Under the pieces are notes generated by a model. The model searched no databases and had not been told where the DNA came from. It worked only from the letters and a program-made list of their open reading frames with translations. The translations under genes and the position numbers were made by a program. From Flavobacteriales bacterium (GTDB lineage Bacteria > Bacteroidota > Bacteroidia > Flavobacteriales_D > Crocinitomicaceae), in assembly GCA_947470515.1 (NCBI GenBank), contig CANITF010000011.1, forward strand, positions 22,131 to 86,130: a stretch of 64,000 nt of DNA, read 5' to 3'. Of this stretch, positions 36,498-44,697 are shown in pieces. Within the stretch, counting starts at the first letter, position 1; the number at the start of each line of letters is the position of its first letter.

Positions 36498-37612
36498 AAT
36501 CTTTCTGCAGCTTGAGTTAATGTTTCAGAATCTTTTGCAAAACAGAAACGAATAAGTTGTTGATCCTGTTGATTTGCATTGAAAACAGAAATCGGAATCG
36601 TTGCCACGCCAAATTCTGTAACAAGTCTTTTTGTAAATTCCACATCTGTTTCGTGTGAAATCTTAGCATACGAAGCAACTTGAAAATAAGATCCTTCTGA
36701 AGGGAGAAAATCAAATCGGCTGGTCTTCATAAGATGTTGAAATAAGTCTCTTTTGTCTTGATAAAAACTGCCTAATTGTGTCACATCTATTTTATCTAAA
36801 TATTCTGAAAGCGCAACTTGAGCAACACTATTCACACAAAACACCAAAAATTGATGCACTTTTTTAATCTCAATCATGAGGTTTTCTGGCGCAATGATAT
36901 AGCCTATTTTCCATCCTGTGATGTGAAACGTCTTTCCAAAAGAAGAAACGATAACACTTCTATTTATTATTTTTTCTCTCGTATTTATAGAAATGTGTTT
37001 CTTCTCGAATGTGATATATTCATATACCTCATCGGAAAGCAGGATTAAATTCGGAAATTTATCCATAATTGCTTCAAGAGCCACGAAATCAGTTTCATTA
37101 AAAACGCGACCAGATGGATTGTGGGGATTATTTATTATTAAAAGTTTGGTTTTTGAAGTGATTGAATGTCCTATTCTTTCCCAGTTTGGCGTAAAATCAT
37201 CGTTTAGTGGAACTCGAATGGACTTTGCGCCGGTCAAAATTACTGGCGGTTCATAACAATCGTAACTTGGATCGAGGATAACGACTTCCTCTCCACTATT
37301 TACCAATGCTTGAATAATTGTGAATATTGCTTGCGTAGCACCCGCTGTAACTAAAATTTCTTGGGCAGGATTTGGGCTTCGACCATAACATTTTTCTGTC
37401 AGTGCACCAATTTTTTCAAGCAATGGAGGATAACCCGCCATTGGGGCATATTGATGAATAGAATCCTTTGCGATTCTTTGTAAAATATCCGTTAGCCCAG
37501 AATCAACCGGAAAATTTGGAAAACCTTGTGACAGATTTATTGCATTATGCTCGACGGCCAGTTTCGACATTACAGTGAAAATGGTTGTTCCCACGTTGGG
37601 TAATTTTGACAT
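36485..37612 (-). CDS. Methionine/glutamine-type aminotransferase (PLP class I)
   Basis: 375 aa. Fold-type I aminotransferase of the YbdL/glutamine-transaminase K group: NLSQGFPNFPVD, HQYAPMAGYPPLLEKIG, VTAGATQAIFTII, LDPSYDCYEP, INNPHNPSGRVF, LSDEVYEYITF, PLP-binding Lys227 in SSFGKTFHITGWKIGY, and the C-terminal RFCFAKDSETL. It transfers amino groups to the ketoacid of methionine or aromatic residues, commonly with glutamine as donor. First gene of a two-gene unit with the omega-amidase downstream; ATG at 37612 with no close alternative. Confidence 0.9.
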   Translation of the reverse strand: MSKLPNVGTTIFTVMSKLAVEHNAINLSQGFPNFPVDSGLTDILQRIAKDSIHQYAPMAGYPPLLEKIGALTEKCYGRSPNPAQEILVTAGATQAIFTIIQALVNSGEEVVILDPSYDCYEPPVILTGAKSIRVPLNDDFTPNWERIGHSITSKTKLLIINNPHNPSGRVFNETDFVALEAIMDKFPNLILLSDEVYEYITFEKKHISINTREKIINRSVIVSSFGKTFHITGWKIGYIIAPENLMIEIKKVHQFLVFCVNSVAQVALSEYLDKIDVTQLGSFYQDKRDLFQHLMKTSRFDFLPSEGSYFQVASYAKISHETDVEFTKRLVTEFGVATIPISVFNANQQDQQLIRFCFAKDSETLTQAAERLCKI

Positions 37613-37775
37613 CTACAAGTTGAATTTTAGTTAAAAGTAAAAATATTCAATCAAAATTGATGTTTGAATCTAAAGAATACATGCCTTATTTTTCTTATAA
37701 TTGCTTTAAAATTAAAAGATGATACGAATAATAGCGCTATTATTTTTATGTTCTTTCAAACTGGCATTCTAAAAG

Positions 37776-39350
37776 ATGAAAAAATACCATTCCGTTTTGT
37801 TTATTTTGATGCTGCTTTTTATCTCGGCGTTATTCAATCAATTCAAAACGAATAATTTTCCACCACGATCGATGCATCAATGGAGACAAACAGATGCGTA
37901 TTCAATCACCTATAATTATTACGCTGAAGGAATGCATTTTTTTGAGCCAAAGATTCATAATCAAACTTCAACTGAAGGAAAGGCGGTTGGGGAATTCCCA
38001 ATAATCTATTACATAGACGCATTAATTTGGAAAATCACTGGACCATCCTTTTTTAGTGCAAGAGTTTTGAATTTATGCATTGCTTTTTTAGGATTATTTG
38101 CACTTTTTAAAACAATAAAACTGTTATTGAATGATTATTTTTTCGCTTTCATTATTCCTGTTCTTATTTTTTCATCGCCCCTTTATGGATTTTATTCAAA
38201 CAGTTTTTTAATCAATATCCCAGCACTAAGTTTTTTATTTATAGGATGGTACTATTGCCTAAAATTTTACTACAACAAAAGTAGTTTGCTTTTAGTAGTT
38301 TCAATCTTCTTTCTTTCCATCGCCGGACTGCTTAGACCAACTATGTTGATTGGTTTTTTACCTTTCTATGCAGTGTTATTTTTAGAACTAATAGGCTATT
38401 TTAAAAGCACGATATTTTTCAAGAAAACAGTTCACTCAGCAATTTTAATACTACCAGCAATTTTTATTTATGGTTGGATGACTTTCACTAAAAATTACAA
38501 CGCAGCAAACAATTCTAATTACTTTTTATCAACTATCCGACCAATTTGGGAAAACGAGAATATACCACTTGTTTGGTCAAAATTGAGCTTTGGGATGTTT
38601 TCAGAATGGTACCATACTTCAGTAAGAACGATTTTCTGTTTGATTTTTCTATGGCTGATTTTAAACCCAAAAAAACAGAACAAGTTTCTGTTCTTTTTTA
38701 CGTGTTCTATCATATTAGAATTAATTCTTTACGTACTGCTTTGGTTCAGTAATTTTGATGTTCATGATTACTATTTAATTGAATTTTTCATTCTTGTACC
38801 ACCCTTGTTAATTTGCTTTTTAATGTACTTCAAACAAAATCACGAAAGTATTTTTTACTCTAAATCTATTAGGGCAATGACCATTGTTGCAGTTTGTCTT
38901 TCTTTATTTTATGGAGCTTCTAAAACGAGAATGAAATATGATAAAAAAGTCTTTTTTCTGACTGAAATCTTTTTATCAGAAGAAGAAATTGCTTATTGGA
39001 AATGGTTCCATTGGGATTATGACATGAAATCAAAAGCTTATGAAAAAGTAACACCTTATCTGAGATCGCTTGGAATCAAACGAACTGATATTGTTGTCAG
39101 TGTTCCAGATCAAAGCCCAAATATTACTTTGTCATTGATGGATCAAAAAGGATATACTTCCATTTATTCATCTGATGAGAACTTACACGATTATTTACCC
39201 AAATTCATAAAAAAAGGCGCTAAGTATTTAATTGTAAAAGACCCAATTATCTTGGAAAACAAAAAACTTGCGACATTCACTAAAGAAAAACTTGGAACCT
39301 TTAAGAACATTCAAATTTATAAACTACCTTCATCAAAAGAACAAAATTAA
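37776..39350 (+). CDS. GT-C type integral-membrane glycosyltransferase
   Basis: 524 aa, polytopic. After the first helix it has an extracytoplasmic loop with PPRSMHQWRQTDAYSITYNYY and YAEGMHFFEPKIHNQTSTEGKAVGEFPIIYYIDALIWKITG, a PMT/ArnT-like catalytic loop in which an acidic residue (here WRQTD) is usually near the start. Then many hydrophobic segments (SFFSARVLNLCIAFLGLFALF, PALSFLFIGWYYCLKFYY, LLRPTMLIGFLPFYAVLFL) and a C-terminal periplasmic tail. Members transfer sugars from polyprenyl phosphate to lipids or proteins; the donor and acceptor here are unknown. It is followed by a small lipoprotein gene after 4 bp. Confidence 0.8.
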   Translation: MKKYHSVLFILMLLFISALFNQFKTNNFPPRSMHQWRQTDAYSITYNYYAEGMHFFEPKIHNQTSTEGKAVGEFPIIYYIDALIWKITGPSFFSARVLNLCIAFLGLFALFKTIKLLLNDYFFAFIIPVLIFSSPLYGFYSNSFLINIPALSFLFIGWYYCLKFYYNKSSLLLVVSIFFLSIAGLLRPTMLIGFLPFYAVLFLELIGYFKSTIFFKKTVHSAILILPAIFIYGWMTFTKNYNAANNSNYFLSTIRPIWENENIPLVWSKLSFGMFSEWYHTSVRTIFCLIFLWLILNPKKQNKFLFFFTCSIILELILYVLLWFSNFDVHDYYLIEFFILVPPLLICFLMYFKQNHESIFYSKSIRAMTIVAVCLSLFYGASKTRMKYDKKVFFLTEIFLSEEEIAYWKWFHWDYDMKSKAYEKVTPYLRSLGIKRTDIVVSVPDQSPNITLSLMDQKGYTSIYSSDENLHDYLPKFIKKGAKYLIVKDPIILENKKLATFTKEKLGTFKNIQIYKLPSSKEQN

Positions 39351-39354
39351 CAGT

Positions 39355-39609
39355 ATGAAATTACTTTTTATTTTCACCTCAATAATAGTGCTTGGTGCAT
39401 GCAGTTCGAAAGACGAGCAATTTTGTAAATGTCTTAAAGCAGGAGAAGAATTAAACGATTTCTCATCGAAACTCTTTAACGGAGATATTACATCTGAAAA
39501 AGCCGAAAAATTAAAAGGTTTGAAGTCGGTTAAGAAAAAAGAATGTGTCGATTATCAAATCATGAGCGGAAAGGAAATGTTAGAAAAGAAGGCTTCTTGT
39601 AAAGAATAA
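39355..39609 (+). CDS. Small lipoprotein
   Basis: 84 aa from ATG 39355. An in-frame ATG at 39268 would lie inside the previous gene and give an unlikely N-terminus; the chosen start gives MKLLFIFTSIIVLGACSSKDEQ, a lipobox LGAC. The mature part is Lys/Glu-rich with four Cys (C12-like lipobox, CKC, KKECV and SC near the end). Distance from the previous stop is 4 bp, so it is probably co-transcribed with the GT-C gene. No family recognised. Confidence 0.7.
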   Translation: MKLLFIFTSIIVLGACSSKDEQFCKCLKAGEELNDFSSKLFNGDITSEKAEKLKGLKSVKKKECVDYQIMSGKEMLEKKASCKE

Positions 39610-39674
39610 AAAGATTACTGCATATCCGTTTCTTGAACAATAATTATTTTTATTTTAGCCAAAAATTATAGTAG

Positions 39675-40472
39675 ATGACAACTAAACTTGCAGATGGAAC
39701 TATTGTTCATTGCCTAAGAAAACCAGAAGCGAAGATGTTGGATCATCATGTGGAAGGATATCTTCAACATGGAATTGAAATTAATGACAATGATGTTGTT
39801 GTTGATATTGGCGCCAATATTGGCGTCTTTGGTGTTAGAGTGATGCAAAAAGCCAAAAATGTTAGCGTTTATTGTTTAGAGCCTATCCCAGAAATTATTG
39901 AGGTGTTGTCAAAAAATGCTGTATTGCATGGCAAGGAAAATATGCACGTCCTACCTTTTGGGGTTTCAAATGAAAATAGCACAGCTGTATTTACTTATTT
40001 TCCGAATACGCCAGCTCTTTCTACCTTGCATCCAGAACAATGGGATGTGGACCCTACCGCTTTCAAAAGGGCTGTGAAGGGAACAATGAAAAACCCACCC
40101 GAAAATATGAGATGGATGAAATGGATTCCATTGGCTTTTTCTGGAATTATTGCCAAACAATTAGTGAAAGGAAAAAAAACGGTAACGTGCGAATTAAAGA
40201 CCTTGTCTTCGATTATTGAATCTGAAAAAATTCAAAAAATTGACTTGCTCAAAATTGATTGTGAAGGAGCTGAATGGGATGTTTTAACTGGTATTAGTGA
40301 TAATGATTGGTTGAAAATTAAGTCGATCGTGATCGAAGTTCATAATATAGAAAATCGATTGCAGAAAGTGAAAGACTTGTTCGCACTTAAGGGATTTACT
40401 AAGCAATTTGATGAGCAAGAAAAAGGATTAGAAAATTCAGCAATGTTCAATGTATTTGCAATAAAAGTATGA
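39675..40472 (+). CDS. FkbM-family methyltransferase
   Basis: 265 aa. SAM-dependent Rossmann methyltransferase: DVVVDIGANIGVFGVRVMQKA is motif I with the FkbM-type DIGANIG, YCLEPIPEIIEVLSKN, FPNTPALSTL, and LLKIDCEGAEWDVLTGI, the motif with KIDCEGAE that defines the family. The C-terminus has IKSIVIEVHNIENRLQ. FkbM-type enzymes methylate glycans, sugar or secondary-metabolite hydroxyls. The stop codon overlaps the ATG of the hydroxylase pseudogene (ATGA), so the two were likely co-translated. Substrate not predictable. Confidence 0.88.
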   Translation: MTTKLADGTIVHCLRKPEAKMLDHHVEGYLQHGIEINDNDVVVDIGANIGVFGVRVMQKAKNVSVYCLEPIPEIIEVLSKNAVLHGKENMHVLPFGVSNENSTAVFTYFPNTPALSTLHPEQWDVDPTAFKRAVKGTMKNPPENMRWMKWIPLAFSGIIAKQLVKGKKTVTCELKTLSSIIESEKIQKIDLLKIDCEGAEWDVLTGISDNDWLKIKSIVIEVHNIENRLQKVKDLFALKGFTKQFDEQEKGLENSAMFNVFAIKV

Positions 40473-41155
40473 GTGCATCAACTATTGCTTGGTTTACTGT
40501 GTTACTTTTGGTTTTTACCAATCTAATCGGTTTGTTGTATTCCATTTTAGTTCTACACACAGATCTTTTTAATAAATTTACTATTCAGAAAAAACAATAT
40601 GTAAAAGGGGTCTTTGCTAAAAGAATGCCCTTATACCTCTTTAATATCACATTGCTACTCACCATATCTGGGGTAGGTGCCTATTTTTGATTTGGCTTTT
40701 TGAAACAAGTATTTTCTATAGGAATTATTGTATTTTAAGTAGTTTTCGCTTTTGTAATAGATGACATCTTTTTTTATTTTTATCACCGTTGGTTGCACGA
40801 AAATAAATTTATGTTGAAAAATGTTCACTCCATTCATCATAAAGCCACGAAGCCTTTTCCACTAGAATATCTTTATGCGCATCCATTTGAATGGTTAATG
40901 GGAATGGTAGGGGCATTCCTAGGATTTGCTCTTATTTTAATCTTTACGCCAGTTAATCTTTATGCATTTTGGATCTTTGGGGCATTAAGAAATTTACACG
41001 AGATCCATATTCATTCTGACCTAGAACTACCAGTTTCAAGTAAAATACCGCTACTGAGTAAGACAAAACACCACGATGATCACCATGCTAAGCTGAATGG
41101 AAATTATTCCTCAACATTCGTTTGGATGGATAGATTTTTTAAAACGAATTTTTAG
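40469..41155 (+). pseudogene. Sterol desaturase/fatty acid hydroxylase family gene with two in-frame stops
   Basis: From ATG 40469 the frame reads through 73 residues (MSASTIAWFTVLLLVFTNL...), then TGA at 40688-40690, FGFLKQVFSIGIIVF, TAA at 40736-40738, and then continues in the same frame to 41155 through DDIFFYFYHRWLHENKFML, VHSIHHKATKPFPLEYLY, NLHEIHIHSD and KHHDDHHAKLNG. These are the His-rich diiron motifs of the fatty acid hydroxylase superfamily, in the right order, so a full-length ~229-aa gene was disabled by point nonsense changes rather than by a frameshift. Intact members hydroxylate or desaturate membrane lipids. The upstream FkbM gene overlaps its ATG. Not seen: any SECIS-like reason to decode TGA; the second stop is TAA. 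Confidence 0.85.
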
Positions 41156-41256
41156 TTTTCCAATGCTCTTAGAGGAAGAAAAATCAATTTTTGCTCCGGC
41201 CTTAAAAATTGAGGACAAAGTCATTATTGTTTCCCATGTAGGAGCTGTTTCTGAGC

Positions 41257-41336
41257 CTTTCCGCGAAATCAGCGGGAGAAAGGATACAATCATTTCCCGC
41301 AGCAAACTCTACAAAAGCACTATAGGATTTATTTTA
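41257..41336. repeat. 80-bp direct repeat, copy 1
   Basis: Identical over 80 bp to 41404-41483 (offset 147). It contains an imperfect hairpin with GCGGGA pairing TCCCGC, and CCGC/GCGG nested at its start, so it resembles a REP-type intergenic repeat. Confidence 0.9.
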
Positions 41337-41403
41337 TCATTTTTGGTTTACCGTTTTCGTTTCCTACTGCTTAGCATATTTTCTTTTGGAGTTGCTTCCG
41401 CGA

Positions 41404-41483
41404 CTTTCCGCGAAATCAGCGGGAGAAAGGATACAATCATTTCCCGCAGCAAACTCTACAAAAGCACTATAGGATTTATTTTA
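41404..41483. repeat. 80-bp direct repeat, copy 2
   Basis: Second copy of the element at 41257-41336, no mismatches seen. Confidence 0.9.
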
Positions 41484-41524
41484 ATAATTTCTTTGAATTT
41501 AATCTATGGTAGACGTGTTCTTTC

Positions 41525-42829
41525 TTAAAATATCTCATCCAAACATTCACAGAAAACACCTGCTGCTTTTTCCAAAATTTCTTTTGTATGCGCTGCAGAA
41601 ACAAATCCAACCTCATATCCACTTGGACCTAAATAAACACCACGATTCAATAATTCTCGGTGTAAATTTTTAAATCCTGTCATATCCGGGTTGATTTCAT
41701 CTGCTTTGTGAATGCTTTTCTTTCCATCAAATGACAACCAGAATATTGAACCAACAGTGACCAATTCGAAGTTATATCCTTTAGTTTTTGCATGTGTGTT
41801 GATGATTGAAACAAAATAGTTTGTTCTTTCAGTTTGATCTTCATAAAAACCTGGTTTGGCACATTCCGTTAATTGCGCAATTCCTGCAGCCATTGCAACT
41901 GGATTCCCAGAAAGCGTTCCTGCTTGATAAACGGGTCCATCAGGAGAAACACATGCCATGATTTCTTTGCTTGCGCCATATGCTCCAACAGGCAAACCAC
42001 CACCAATTATTTTTCCATAAGTAACAAGATCAGGCTTAATTCCATAGTATTCTGCAGCTCCCGAAAAAGCAACTCTGAATCCAGAAATCACCTCATCAAA
42101 GAACAACAAAATTCCATTTTCAGTGCATATTTCACGAAGTGCTAAAAGGAACGTTTTTTCCTGTAAAAGCAGCCCATTATTCGCTGGAATTGGTTCAATA
42201 ATCGCACACGCAATTTCGTTTTTATTTTCTGCAACACATTTTTTCAATGCTTCTATATCATTCAAAGGTAAAACCAATGTATCCATCGCAACATGTTCTG
42301 GAACACCAGCACTTGATGATTCACCAAGCGTCACTAATCCGCTTCCAGCTTTTACTAAAAGTGAATCTGAATGACCATGATAACACCCTTCAAATTTGAT
42401 GATTTTATCTTTTCCTGTATATCCACGAGCCAAACGCAAAGCCGACATGACAGCTTCAGTTCCTGAACTTACAAAGCGAATTTTATCAATAAAGGGATTA
42501 CGGTCTAAAATCAACTCAGCCAATTCATTTTCTAAACGAGTTGGAGCACCGAAACTAGCACCATTTTGCAACGCAGCAACTATTTTAGTATACACGGCCG
42601 GATGATTGTGCCCTAAAATAAGTGGTCCCCAACTGCAACAAAAATCAATGAATTCATTGTCATCTTCATCCCAAATTTTACATCCATCGCCCTTTTTAAT
42701 GAAAAGTGGTGATCCTTCAACCGATTTAAAAGCTCGGACTGGAGAATTTACTCCTCCTGGGAAAAAGGTTTTTGCTTTTTCAAAAAGTCCTTCAGATGTT
42801 GTTCGTTTGATGCCTTGAATCGTCTCCAT
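41525..42829 (-). CDS. hemL: Glutamate-1-semialdehyde 2,1-aminomutase
   Basis: 434 aa from ATG 42829 (METIQGIKRTTSEGLFEKAKTFFPGGVNSPVRAF). It moves the amino group within glutamate-1-semialdehyde to give 5-aminolevulinate for haem synthesis, PLP dependent, cytosolic. Seen: PGGVNSPVRAF, WDEDDNEFIDFCCSWGPLILGH, FVSSGTEAVMSALRLARG, CYHGHSD, LLFFDEVISGFRVA, and PLP-binding Lys273 in TYGKIIGGGLPVGAYGA. An upstream in-frame ATG (42859) would add MCFQWANIHI, not seen in the family, and would overlap the kynU promoter further, so it was rejected. Confidence 0.96.
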   Translation of the reverse strand: METIQGIKRTTSEGLFEKAKTFFPGGVNSPVRAFKSVEGSPLFIKKGDGCKIWDEDDNEFIDFCCSWGPLILGHNHPAVYTKIVAALQNGASFGAPTRLENELAELILDRNPFIDKIRFVSSGTEAVMSALRLARGYTGKDKIIKFEGCYHGHSDSLLVKAGSGLVTLGESSSAGVPEHVAMDTLVLPLNDIEALKKCVAENKNEIACAIIEPIPANNGLLLQEKTFLLALREICTENGILLFFDEVISGFRVAFSGAAEYYGIKPDLVTYGKIIGGGLPVGAYGASKEIMACVSPDGPVYQAGTLSGNPVAMAAGIAQLTECAKPGFYEDQTERTNYFVSIINTHAKTKGYNFELVTVGSIFWLSFDGKKSIHKADEINPDMTGFKNLHRELLNRGVYLGPSGYEVGFVSAAHTKEILEKAAGVFCECLDEIF

Positions 42830-42843
42830 AATATGTATATTTG
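42815..42843 (+). promoter_or_regulatory. kynU promoter
   Basis: TTG (42815-42817), an 18-bp spacer, then TATATTTG (42836-42843), a full Bacteroidota -33/-7 pair. Leader about 35 nt. It overlaps the 5' end of hemL on the other strand. Confidence 0.6.
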
Positions 42844-42856
42844 CCCATTGAAAGCA

Positions 42857-42864
42857 CAAAGTTA
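42857..42864 (-). promoter_or_regulatory. Candidate hemL -7 box
   Basis: TAACTTTG on the minus strand, an exact TAnnTTTG match 27 bp before the hemL ATG; it also supports the shorter hemL start. No clear -33 TTG. Confidence 0.4.
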
Positions 42865-42884
42865 GTAATTATAAGATTGATTGA

Positions 42885-44171
42885 ATGAGTCATTTCGAAA
42901 ACACTTTAGCACACGCACAGCAATTAGATGTGCAAGACCCACTTAAATCCTTTAGAGAAAAGTTCCATTTCCCAAATTTTCATGAAAACACAATACGTTA
43001 TTTCACGGGAAATTCATTGGGACTGCAACCAAAGTCAACAAGAGAGTATATTATTGAAGAATTAGACGCTTGGGCGAAATACGGTGTTGAAGGCCATTTT
43101 TTAGCAAAAAAACCGTGGTTCGCATACCATGAAAATTTGACAGAAAAAGCTGCGAAAGTTGTTGGGGCATTGCCAATTGAAGTGGTGGTTACACATTCAT
43201 TGACGACTAATCTTCATTTATTGATGGTTTCGTTTTATCGCCCGTCAGCTGACGGGAAAAGAACGAAAATATTGTGCGAAGCGAAAGCTTTTCCGAGTGA
43301 TCAATATGCTTTGGAATCTCAAGTGAAATTTCACGGGTTAGATGTAGCAGAACATTTAGTTGAAGTGGCTCCAAGAGAAGGTGAACAATTGATTCGAGAA
43401 GAAGATATTTTAGCGAAAATTGCTGAATTGGGTGATGAGTTAGCATTGGTCATGATTGGAGGTGTGAATTATTACACTGGACAATTATTTGACATGGAAA
43501 CAATTACAAAAGCCGGACATAAAGTAGGAGCTGTTGTAGGATTTGATTTAGCGCATGCCGCAGGGAATATCAATTTAAAATTACACGATTGGGGAGTGGA
43601 TTTCGCTGCTTGGTGTGGATATAAATATTTGAATTCTTCTCCAGGTGGAGTGAGTGGAATATTTGTTCATGAACGTCATTCATATAATCCAGAACTCCCT
43701 CGCTTTGCTGGTTGGTGGGGTTATGATAAAGAAACGAGGTTCCTGATGCAGCCAGGATTCAATCCGATGAAAGGTGCGGAAGGATGGCAACTGAGCAATG
43801 CTCCAATTTTAGGAATGGCCGCACATTTGGCTTCACTCGATATTTTTGAAGAAGCAGGAATGGACCGTATCGGTGCGAAAAGGGATTTGATAACAGCTTT
43901 TATGGAATTTGTGATTGATGATATTTCTGAAAAGAATAAAGACCGGTGTACATTTGAATTAATAACGCCGCGCGACAAAACAAAACGAGGGGCTCAATTG
44001 TCAATAATGGCAAAGGGCCAAGGAAGAGCATTGTTTGATGCCCTTTCAGATCTCGGTGTTGTGGCAGATTGGCGCGAACCAAATGTAATCCGAATCGCCC
44101 CTGCACCTTTATACAATTCATACGAGGATTGTTATTGGTTCGGACAATTATTAGAAAAAGCAATACAGTAA
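42885..44171 (+). CDS. kynU: Kynureninase
   Basis: 428 aa. PLP enzyme cleaving kynurenine or 3-hydroxykynurenine to (hydroxy)anthranilate and alanine, cytosol. Seen: FTGNSLGLQPKSTREYI, WAKYGVEGHF, VVVTHSLTTNLHLLM, FDLAHAAGNINLKLHDWGVDFAAWCGYKYLNSSPGGVSGIFVH with PLP Lys247, RFAGWWGYD, and GWQLSNAPILGMA. Length and motifs are normal for bacterial kynureninase. It should be joined to kmo in a tryptophan-to-quinolinate unit, but here a four-helix-bundle gene with flanking repeats lies between them. Confidence 0.96.
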   Translation: MSHFENTLAHAQQLDVQDPLKSFREKFHFPNFHENTIRYFTGNSLGLQPKSTREYIIEELDAWAKYGVEGHFLAKKPWFAYHENLTEKAAKVVGALPIEVVVTHSLTTNLHLLMVSFYRPSADGKRTKILCEAKAFPSDQYALESQVKFHGLDVAEHLVEVAPREGEQLIREEDILAKIAELGDELALVMIGGVNYYTGQLFDMETITKAGHKVGAVVGFDLAHAAGNINLKLHDWGVDFAAWCGYKYLNSSPGGVSGIFVHERHSYNPELPRFAGWWGYDKETRFLMQPGFNPMKGAEGWQLSNAPILGMAAHLASLDIFEEAGMDRIGAKRDLITAFMEFVIDDISEKNKDRCTFELITPRDKTKRGAQLSIMAKGQGRALFDALSDLGVVADWREPNVIRIAPAPLYNSYEDCYWFGQLLEKAIQ

Positions 44172-44176
44172 AATAA

Positions 44177-44197
44177 TTCGGGATTCGGGATTTGGGA
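44177..44197. repeat. Heptamer array, left arm
   Basis: Three heptamers TTCGGGA TTCGGGA TTTGGGA starting 5 bp after the kynU stop codon. The array is inverted relative to 44666-44686. Confidence 0.85.
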
Positions 44198-44251
44198 TTT
44201 TTGAAAATTGTGAGTAACTTAATTTAGAGTATTCACAAAAGAAAAAAGTAA

Positions 44252-44692
44252 ATGATTAAAAAATTTGAAGATTTAGGAGTTTGGCAAGAAGCACGAGAAT
44301 TGTGCAAAGAAATTTTCAGCCTAATTTCTGAAGGAGATTTTTCAAAAGATTATGCACTAATAAATCAAATCAATCGATCAAGTGGTTCAGTTATGGATAA
44401 TATAGCGGAAGGATTTGGCAGGTCAGGAAATAAAGAATTCATTCAATATTTGTCAATTAGTAAAGCATCGTGCATGGAAGTAAAATCGCAATTATACCGT
44501 GCTTTGGATCGTAACTATTTGAAGACAGAAAAAGCAGAGGAATTAAATGCAAAAACCCAAAGCCTCATCAATCAATTAGGAGGTTTTATACATTATTTAA
44601 AACAATCAGAATATAAAGGATCAAAATTCAAGGATACAGATTTAGTTTATTTCCCAAATCATGAATCCCGAATCCCAAATCCCAAATTGTAA
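44252..44692 (+). CDS. Four-helix-bundle protein (S23/IVP family) inside the kyn cluster
   Basis: 146 aa. Family known from 23S rRNA intervening sequences and as four helix bundle proteins, related in fold to Avd proteins of diversity-generating retroelements. Seen: FEDLGVWQEARELCKEIFSLI, DYALINQINRSSGSVMDNIAEGFGR, NKEFIQYLSISKASCMEVKSQLYRALD, and a last helix with LINQLGGFIHYLKQSEY. The C-terminal tail FPNHESRIPNPKL is encoded by the right heptamer array, so the repeat is partly inside the gene. The gene ends 5 bp before kmo. Function unknown in this setting; the family position outside rRNA genes suggests mobility. Confidence 0.9.
   Translation: MIKKFEDLGVWQEARELCKEIFSLISEGDFSKDYALINQINRSSGSVMDNIAEGFGRSGNKEFIQYLSISKASCMEVKSQLYRALDRNYLKTEKAEELNAKTQSLINQLGGFIHYLKQSEYKGSKFKDTDLVYFPNHESRIPNPKL
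44666..44686. repeat. Heptamer array, right arm
   Basis: TCCCGAA TCCCAAA TCCCAAA, whose reverse complement is TTTGGGA TTTGGGA TTCGGGA, inverted relative to 44177-44197. It encodes the last residues of the four-helix-bundle protein. Confidence 0.85.
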
Positions 44693-44697
44693 AAAGC

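Larger units (their letters stand above)
41156..41524. other. Non-coding stretch with duplicated element
   Basis: 369 bp between the hydroxylase pseudogene and hemL (convergent). It contains two copies of an 80-bp repeat (listed separately) with 67 bp between them. The open frames across it arise from the repeat and show no conserved domain. Confidence 0.7.

Noticed and set aside
40688..40690. TGA as selenocysteine or programmed readthrough in the hydroxylase gene
   Set aside because: A second in-frame stop (TAA) follows 48 bases later and the family has no Sec member known to me, so a pseudogene is simpler.
41097..41528. 143-aa ORF across the pseudogene end and hemL flank
   Set aside because: Its repeated peptide comes only from the 80-bp DNA repeat; no signal, no domain and it overlaps real genes at both ends.
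44177..44686. CRISPR array or simple satellite
   Set aside because: Only three 7-bp units per side, inverted relative to each other and without spacers.
44252..44692. Accessory (Avd) gene of a diversity-generating retroelement
   Set aside because: No reverse transcriptase and no template/variable repeat pair are near; only the fold family is shared.
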